DNA from: Earliella scabrosa
Lineage: Eukaryota > Basidiomycota > Agaricomycetes > Polyporales > Polyporaceae
Length of the DNA: 64,000 nt
Reading direction: 5' to 3'
Assembly (NCBI GenBank): GCA_022605405.1
Contig: JABYQQ010000001.1
Coordinates: 4,278,001-4,342,000 of the forward strand
Shown here: in pieces, positions 58,911 through 64,000 of the stretch
Numbering within the stretch: position 1 is the first letter of the stretch
Layout of the letters: each line of letters opens with the position of its first letter
Notes under the pieces: model-generated
The model's input: the letters and a program-made list of their open reading frames with translations, nothing else
Databases searched by the model: none
Told to the model about the DNA's origin: nothing
Position numbers and translations under genes: made by a program

Positions 58911-61878
58911 CCAAGCAGTGTCGCTGCGCGCGAACACGACCTCGAGTCGTCTCGATACCCCAGAGTTAGAACAACAAAAAATTCAGACTATACGTGCTCA
59001 GCTTTTAGCTGAATATGACGATCTGCTTCAGCCTGTACCATCTGTACTACCACCAATTCGTGACATCAGTCATACTATACCGCTCATTGATAATAGCAAA
59101 ACATACAAGTATCACTTGCCCCGATGCCCCGACGCATTGAAGGGCAAACTCCTGGAAAAGATTGAACGTTACACTGCAGCTGGATGGTGGGAAGCGGCCC
59201 AGGTCCAGCAGGCAGCACCGCTACTGTGTGTATACAAGAAGGATGGCGGACTGCGTACCGTAGTCGACCTTAGACAACGGAATGACAACACGATCAAGGA
59301 CGTCACCCCCTTCCCTGATCAGGATCAGATACGCATGGACTTTGCCCGCGCGAGATATCGCACGAAACTCGACATGTCAGACGCGTATGAACAGATTCGT
59401 ATCGCAGATGATGACGTCTGGAAAACCGCGTTTGCGACCATCTATGGCACATTTCTCAGTCGTGTCACGCAGCAAGGAGACTGCAACGCGCCATCGACGT
59501 TCCAAAGGTTGATGGTGTACATTTTCCGAAGCAAGATCGGGATATTCGTGCATGTGTATCTCGACGATATATTTATCTTTTCAGACACGCTCGATGATCA
59601 CTCCGAGCATGTGCGCTGGTGTCTAAACCGACTGCGGCAATTCAAGATGTATCTCAGCCGGAAAAAGTGCGATATTCTGTCCACAAGAGCGGACTGCCTT
59701 GGTCACATTGTCGATGACCGAGGCCTCCATGCTGACTCGGACAAAATGGCACGCATTCGGAACTGGCCAGCACCAAAGAACTATAATGAGGTGCAGCAGT
59801 TCCTAGGCTTGGTGCAGTATTTATCGCACTTTATGCCGGACGTCACTACATACACCGCGCCCTTATCTGCAATGATGAAGAATGGTCAGTCGTTCATATG
59901 GCGGCCCCTCCATGACAAATGCTTCGAGTCCATCAAGCTGCTCGTGTGCAAAACGCCGATACTGCGCCCCATCGACCCTAGTAAGCCAGATCCTATATGG
60001 GTCATAACTGACGCATCGGTCAGTGGGGTCGGCGCGCTGTACGGGCAAGGACCGGAATGGGAAACTTGTCGCCCTGCCGGATTCCTGTCCAAAAAGTTCA
60101 CTACTGCTCAGCACTCATACTTTACATATGAGCAGGAGGCACTCGCAGCGCTCGAAGCACTGCTCAAGTGGGAAGACAAACTGATTGGACGTCGCTTCAA
60201 GTTAGTGACTGACCATAAAGCATTGACATTCCTTTCCGATAAACGAAAGGTCACAGCGCGGGTAGAGCGTTGGATCGAGTTCCTCTCCCGGTTCAACTTC
60301 GAGATTGTTCACGTACCAGGCGTCCTAAACAAAGTCGCAGATGCGTTGTCCCGGTACTACGCCTCAGAGGGGGAGGACACCGTACACCCGCCGTATGACC
60401 TCGTATCAGCGGACGCACGCCTGGATCCAGATGGCGAGACGCTTTCTGACCCACGAGTTGCTGAGCTACGTGCACAGCGGGTGCTCGATGTCAAGGAGCC
60501 GCGCCAGATTGAAGCTGAGGAGATGCATCGTCACCTACACCCTAAGGAGCCGTCAGACCTGCGTTCAACAGCACTCGATGAGGACCCTACCGTCGCAGTA
60601 TCCCGTGCCGAGAGGGAAGACCTCCCAGCTTCCATCGAGGGCAAGTTTGACTTGCTCAAGGTGCTGCAGGACGGCTATGAGCACGACGCACTATGCAGCA
60701 AAGTTCTTCAGAACCCGACGCATCATAAACACTTCAGAGTGCGTGACAAATTGGTCGAGCACCTGGACAATCGAGAGCGGTGGGTGTTGTGCATCCCGAA
60801 TGTCCTGAACGGCCGCAAGCGCCTCATTCAACTCATCATTGACCATGCGCATATGCTGATCGGTCACATGGGAAATACGAAGACTAACGAGTATATTCGC
60901 CGGTGGTTCTGGTGGCCATCCATGGCACGAGATATCGAGAAGTTCTGCCTATCTTGTGGTACCTGCCAGACTACCAAGTCAGCCACTCAGAAGCCCCAAG
61001 GGCTATTGCATCACCTTCCGGTGCCAACTCGACCGTGGCAGTCTATCGGAATGGACTTTGCAGGCCCATTCCCGGACTGCGACGGGTTTGACTATCTATG
61101 GCTTATCATATGCCGGCTCACCGGGATGGTGCACTTAATACCGACCAACACCACGGTTCGTGCATCACAACTCGCATGGATGTACACGCGCGAAGTCGTC
61201 CGACTGCATGGACTACCTGATTCAATCGTGTCCGACCGAGACCCCAAATTCACGTCCAAATTCTGGCGCGAATTACAGCGCCTCGTCGGTGTGAAGCTGC
61301 TCATGTCAACTGCATTTCACCCGCAAACCGACGGGTCGTCCGAACGAATGGTGCGCACGACATCTCAAGTACTGCGCACCATGATACAGCCAGACCAGCG
61401 TGATTGGGCACACCGGCTGCCAATGACGGAATTCGCTATCAACTCAAGTCGAAATGAATCGACTGGATATGCCCCGTTTGAGCTTAACTACGGGTACATG
61501 CCTACGATGATGCGCGACCTCGAGCGCGAGCCCGCGCTGCCTGGTATCAAAGACTTTGCAGACCGCTCGCTCGACTATCTGCGAGGCGCGCACGATGCTG
61601 TAATTGCGCACCGTGTCTCACAGACACACCAAGCAAACCGCGGTCGACGCGACGAGAACGCTCACGCCGACCCCGACTTCACAGTGGGGAAACTAGCTTA
61701 CCTCTCTACTGCCAATCTTTCCTTACCCAAGGGCCGCGCGCGCAAATTGATGCCCAAATACATCGGGCCATATCTGATCACGGCTGCGAACGCATCAGCA
61801 TCGACATATACGCTAGAGCTGCCTCCGGACTTACGGGCGCGCGGGATCCACCCCATGTTCCATGAGCCCATTCAGTAG
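58888..61878 (+). CDS. Pol polyprotein: RT, RNase H, integrase
   Basis: About 996 codons open directly after the Gag-Pro UGA, in the same frame. No ATG occurs before the RT core, so Pol cannot easily start on its own. Numbering from the GTG at 58918: RT includes LLCVYKKDGGLRTVVDLRQR, TKLDMSDAYEQIRI, QQGDCNAPSTFQRLM and the active site YLDD at 214-217. RNase H begins VITDASVSGVGALY (Asp 365) with FTYEQEALAALEALLKWED and LVTDHKALTFL. The integrase has the HHCC zinc domain (HAHMLIGHMG ... CLSCGTC), the catalytic Asp in SIGMDFAGPFPD (713), a second in SIVSDRDPKF and Glu in DGSSERMV. A GPY/F-type module (LMPKYIGPYLITAAN) follows. The protein stops soon after, at IHPMFHEPIQ, without the longer tail usual after this module. 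Confidence 0.9.
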   Translation, partial: LSSSQKDSQAVSLRANTTSSRLDTPELEQQKIQTIRAQLLAEYDDLLQPVPSVLPPIRDISHTIPLIDNSKTYKYHLPRCPDALKGKLLEKIERYTAAGWWEAAQVQQAAPLLCVYKKDGGLRTVVDLRQRNDNTIKDVTPFPDQDQIRMDFARARYRTKLDMSDAYEQIRIADDDVWKTAFATIYGTFLSRVTQQGDCNAPSTFQRLMVYIFRSKIGIFVHVYLDDIFIFSDTLDDHSEHVRWCLNRLRQFKMYLSRKKCDILSTRADCLGHIVDDRGLHADSDKMARIRNWPAPKNYNEVQQFLGLVQYLSHFMPDVTTYTAPLSAMMKNGQSFIWRPLHDKCFESIKLLVCKTPILRPIDPSKPDPIWVITDASVSGVGALYGQGPEWETCRPAGFLSKKFTTAQHSYFTYEQEALAALEALLKWEDKLIGRRFKLVTDHKALTFLSDKRKVTARVERWIEFLSRFNFEIVHVPGVLNKVADALSRYYASEGEDTVHPPYDLVSADARLDPDGETLSDPRVAELRAQRVLDVKEPRQIEAEEMHRHLHPKEPSDLRSTALDEDPTVAVSRAEREDLPASIEGKFDLLKVLQDGYEHDALCSKVLQNPTHHKHFRVRDKLVEHLDNRERWVLCIPNVLNGRKRLIQLIIDHAHMLIGHMGNTKTNEYIRRWFWWPSMARDIEKFCLSCGTCQTTKSATQKPQGLLHHLPVPTRPWQSIGMDFAGPFPDCDGFDYLWLIICRLTGMVHLIPTNTTVRASQLAWMYTREVVRLHGLPDSIVSDRDPKFTSKFWRELQRLVGVKLLMSTAFHPQTDGSSERMVRTTSQVLRTMIQPDQRDWAHRLPMTEFAINSSRNESTGYAPFELNYGYMPTMMRDLEREPALPGIKDFADRSLDYLRGAHDAVIAHRVSQTHQANRGRRDENAHADPDFTVGKLAYLSTANLSLPKGRARKLMPKYIGPYLITAANASASTYTLELPPDLRARGIHPMFHEPIQ

Positions 61879-62160
61879 AAATCCTCACATTAGTGTTCGA
61901 GCCGGGCTGACAATTGCCCACTCCAGTGGACCAGCCGGGCCCGACCGGGCATAATATATGCCCACATGTATGTACCGGCCGGTACGTAAACGCATTGACA
62001 CTGACACATCCCGGCCGGGAACCGCTGCCTGCCCACTGCCATATCCCGGCCGGGAGAGTGTGTTATGATAGTGCTGTAGTGTAGCAACATGAATGCAGTC
62101 TGGCTGCTGTGTAATTTCAGCCAGAGAACCAATTTACCCAGACAGGGTGGCAAGGTGCTC
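61879..62160. other. palindrome-rich spacer after Pol
   Basis: Non-coding DNA with repeated CCGGCCGG cores. GGGCAT-AATAT-ATGCCC near 61949 is a perfect hairpin, and TCCCGGCCGGGA occurs near 62009 and 62048. This may be the 3' untranslated part of the element or unrelated repeat DNA joined to it. No second copy of the region upstream of Gag was found here. Confidence 0.5.
61972..61985. repeat. 14-bp perfect palindrome
   Basis: GTACCGGCCGGTAC is its own reverse complement. It shares the CCGGCCGG core with the arrays that follow. Confidence 0.85.
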
Positions 62161-62700
62161 AGCCGGGTGCACCGGGTCGCTTGCATTAGCAGCATCCTGG
62201 ATACAATCAGGGTGCGCACACACCCTGAGCTGACTACCCAGGCACTTTAATGCCCACCTCAGCTGGTTGCACAATCAGCCAAGAGCACACTCCATTCAGA
62301 TAGAGCGGAAGATGTGTTCCTACCTCAAGCCGGGTGCACCGGGTCACCTCGAGCCGGGTGCACCGGGTCGCTCGCACCAGCGGCACCTGGGATACAATCT
62401 GGGTGTGCACCTATCTTGAGCTGACTATCTGAATACCATAATGCCCTCCTGAGCCGGTTGTGCGACCAACCAAGAGCACACTTCGCCTAGATAAAGAGAG
62501 AGATGTGCTTCTACCTCAAGCCGGGTGCACCGGCTCGGTCACACCAGCGGCACCTGGGATATGATCTGAGAATTCCCACCCTGAGCTGACTACTTTGACA
62601 CTGTAATGGCCTCCTAATTTGGTTGCACAACCAACCAAGAGCACACACCACCCAGATGGAGCAGGAGACGTGCTTCTATCTTGAGCCGGGTGCACCGGCT
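62161..62700. repeat. tandem array, about 166-bp unit, three diverged copies
   Basis: Units start with AGCCGGGTGCACCGG at 62161, 62352, 62519 and 62684 (the last incomplete). Each contains CAGCGGCACCTGGGATA-like sequence, CTGAGCTGACTA, then CAACCAAGAGCACAC and a purine run. Intervals are 191, 167 and 165 bases; the first is longer because the opening 15-mer is duplicated (copies at 62327 and 62352, 25 bases apart). Confidence 0.8.
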
Positions 62701-62846
62701 GCACGATCACTGCAAATCTGCATATTTTTCCATATCACCATTATGTGAAGTTGCATCATATATCGTCAAAAAGATAAATACATACACTGGTTGTTCTACA
62801 TCTGCTTGCTCTGGCTGGACTACATTTCTGGTAGTGCAGACGGTCC

Positions 62847-63350
62847 GGCCGGGATACATACGTTGCAATGCAGACAGCCCGGCCGGGATACATACGTTGC
62901 AATGCAGACAGTTCGGCCGGGATACATACGTTGCAACGCAGACACTCCGGCCGGGGTACATACGTTGCAATGCAGACAGCCCGGCCGGGGTACATACATT
63001 GCAATGCAGACAGCCCGGCCGGGGTACATACATTACAATGCAGACACTCCGGCCGGGGTACATATGTTGCAACGCAGACACTCCGGCCGGGATAGCTACA
63101 TTGCAATGCAGACAGCCCGGCCGGGTGTCCAGTGGTGCCATCTGTGTTTCCCGGCCGGGCCGAAGACATCATGACCCGGGTAGCCCGGCCGGGTGCACAG
63201 TGTCTGTACAGTAGTAGCCCAGCCGGGTATGCAGCATCCCCACAGTAACACCCCGACTGGGAAGACTGCATCTGTACTGAGGCATCCCGGCCAGGTGTAC
63301 TCCATCTATACAGGAGTATCCCGGCCGGGTACTCCATCTATACAGGAGTA
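62847..63350. repeat. 34-bp tandem minisatellite with CCGGCCGGG core
   Basis: GGCCGGG recurs at 62847, 62881, 62915, 62949, 62983, 63017, 63051, 63085 and 63119, exactly 34 bases apart each time, with CATACRTTGCAAYGCAGACA between. After 63119 the spacers change in sequence, but the CCGGCCGG core continues about every 30-40 bases to near 63350. The eight strict units contain almost no stop triplet on either strand. Confidence 0.92.
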
Positions 63351-63668
63351 TTCCGGCCCAATAAACTATGTGTCTACAAGACTGGGTAAGCAGAATCTAT
63401 ATATACATACTCTGCACAGACACTCCATTCAGTTATGGCTGTTGTTTGACCAACACCACTAACATCGTGTAGTTCAACATTATTTTACTTCCTTCCCAGC
63501 CCTCCGGCTGCATTTTGTTTACCCACAGCCTTGTGAATATGTCACAGTGTCACAGACTTGATTCATTTGCAGCTCATCAGGGCAAACTAATTTTTTCTGA
63601 CTCCGCTTTTCACTACAATACGGAACCTTGTCCCAGCCTAACCAGGGCTGTTTGGCCTGACCATTCCA
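63351..63668. other. non-coding DNA between two arrays
   Basis: This includes a TATA-like stretch (TCTATATATACATACTC near 63400) followed by pyrimidine-rich sequence, the kind of layout seen in LTR promoters, but no partner copy is visible. No coding exon was supported. Confidence 0.35.
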
Positions 63669-63812
63669 CCCAGCCCGATTGACCCGCCCAGCCCAACTGA
63701 CCCGCCCAGCCCAATTGGCCCGCCCAGCCCAATTGGCCCGCCCAACCCGACCGACCCGCCCAGCCCAATTGATCCGCCCAGCCCAAATGACCCGCCCAGC
63801 CCGATTGCCCCG
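63669..63812. repeat. 18-bp minisatellite, eight units
   Basis: Eight consecutive 18-base units of the form CCCAGCCCAATTGACCCG, varying mostly at four positions in the ATTGA part. Since 18 is a multiple of three, the minus strand reads a hexapeptide repeat of the form WAGRVN, but no gene model could be built around it. Confidence 0.9.
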
Positions 63813-63851
63813 CCCCGCCCAGTCCACCTGCAGTTGCTGCATTCTCCTCTC

Positions 63852-64000
63852 TTAGTGAGTACAATCATATTTCCTCTTTAAGCTCTCAGTCACAAAGATC
63901 AATGTGTTGATCAACTCTGCTGCCTGCATCAAGCCTGTGACAGCATCAAGCCAGTTCTGTGCAAGATCCTTGGTGGTGCCCGCAAGCTGGAGGGTCTCAG
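63852..64000 (-). CDS. C-terminal end of an unknown gene, partial
   Basis: An open frame enters from the right edge of the window and stops at 63852. It reads ETLQLAGTTKDLAQNWLDAV, then TGLMQAAELINTLIFVTESL and a basic end. The sequence is protein-like and helical. It may be part of another transposon or a repeated-gene protein; too little is visible to name it. Confidence 0.35.
   Translation of the reverse strand, partial: ETLQLAGTTKDLAQNWLDAVTGLMQAAELINTLIFVTESLKRKYDCTH

Larger units (their letters stand above)
54865..61878 (+). mobile_element. Ty3/gypsy LTR-type retrotransposon, coding part
   Basis: The protein order Gag, zinc knuckle, aspartic protease, reverse transcriptase, RNase H, integrase is that of the Ty3/gypsy (Metaviridae) class. 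The whole coding part is one frame of 2,338 codons, interrupted only by a UGA at 58885-58887. No frameshift or other stop is present, so the copy is young or under constraint. No chromodomain follows the integrase. Flanking LTRs could not be identified inside the window, so the true element ends are not set. Confidence 0.9.

Noticed and set aside
58918..58920. GTG as an independent start codon for Pol
   Set aside because: Non-ATG initiation deep inside a long mRNA is unlikely in fungi, and the frame is continuous with Gag-Pro back to the UGA.
62847..63118. Regular repeats with spacers, CRISPR-like at first sight
   Set aside because: The whole 34-bp unit repeats and there are no unique spacers. 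The genome is fungal, so this is a minisatellite.

Overview
The window is a piece of a filamentous basidiomycete nuclear genome, most likely an Agaricomycete (a polypore-like wood decayer would fit, but the order is not proven by sequence alone). The grounds are dense short GT-AG introns of about 45-80 bases, high GC, a Ty3/gypsy retroelement of the kind common in mushroom-forming fungi, and gene content such as a cytochrome P450, a CSL (LAG-1/RBP-J-like) transcription factor, DASH-complex Duo1 and a methionine permease. Most genes are split, so single open frames describe them poorly. Models here were made by joining exons by eye at GT-AG sites that keep the protein family readable.

Layout. 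0.1-9.8 kb: a PHOSPHO-type HAD phosphatase (+), the DYRK kinase Yak1 (-), a small three-exon gene for proteasome assembly chaperone 4 (-), a short orphan fragment, and a disordered coiled-coil protein (+). 9.8-22.1 kb: gene-poor GC-rich sequence broken only by one unrecognised conserved-looking gene (-) and a possible small frame. 22.1-33.6 kb: CSL transcription factor (+), a small membrane protein (+), the NuA4 acetyltransferase Esa1 (-) divergent from the ribosome-biogenesis helicase Dbp7 (+), and an ER cyclophilin (+). 34.2-37.5 kb: an HNH-like protein (+) convergent with a P450 (-). 38.9-54.6 kb: the H2B ubiquitin ligase Bre1 (+), mitochondrial ribosomal protein uS9m (-) divergent from the Golgi golgin CASP/Coy1 (+), Duo1 (+), an unrecognised 250-residue-class protein (+), a methionine permease (+), and a BRI3-like small membrane protein (-). 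54.6-64 kb: a Ty3/gypsy element with an intact Gag-protease frame and an intact RT-RNase H-integrase frame, followed by palindrome-rich DNA and three different tandem arrays (about 166, 34 and 18 bp periods).

The host genes are mostly conserved housekeeping functions: chromatin modification (Esa1, Bre1), RNA biogenesis (Dbp7), kinetochore (Duo1), Golgi traffic (CASP), proteasome assembly (PAC4), mitochondrial translation (uS9m). They do not form a pathway cluster.

The most unusual signal is in the retroelement. Gag-protease and Pol lie in the same reading frame and are separated by one UGA. That UGA is followed directly by CUA, a known leaky context, and by a small hairpin. Pol has no usable ATG of its own, so stop-codon readthrough is the simplest way to express it. 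A further oddity is a 34-bp array that contains no stop triplet on either strand and so is open in all six frames.
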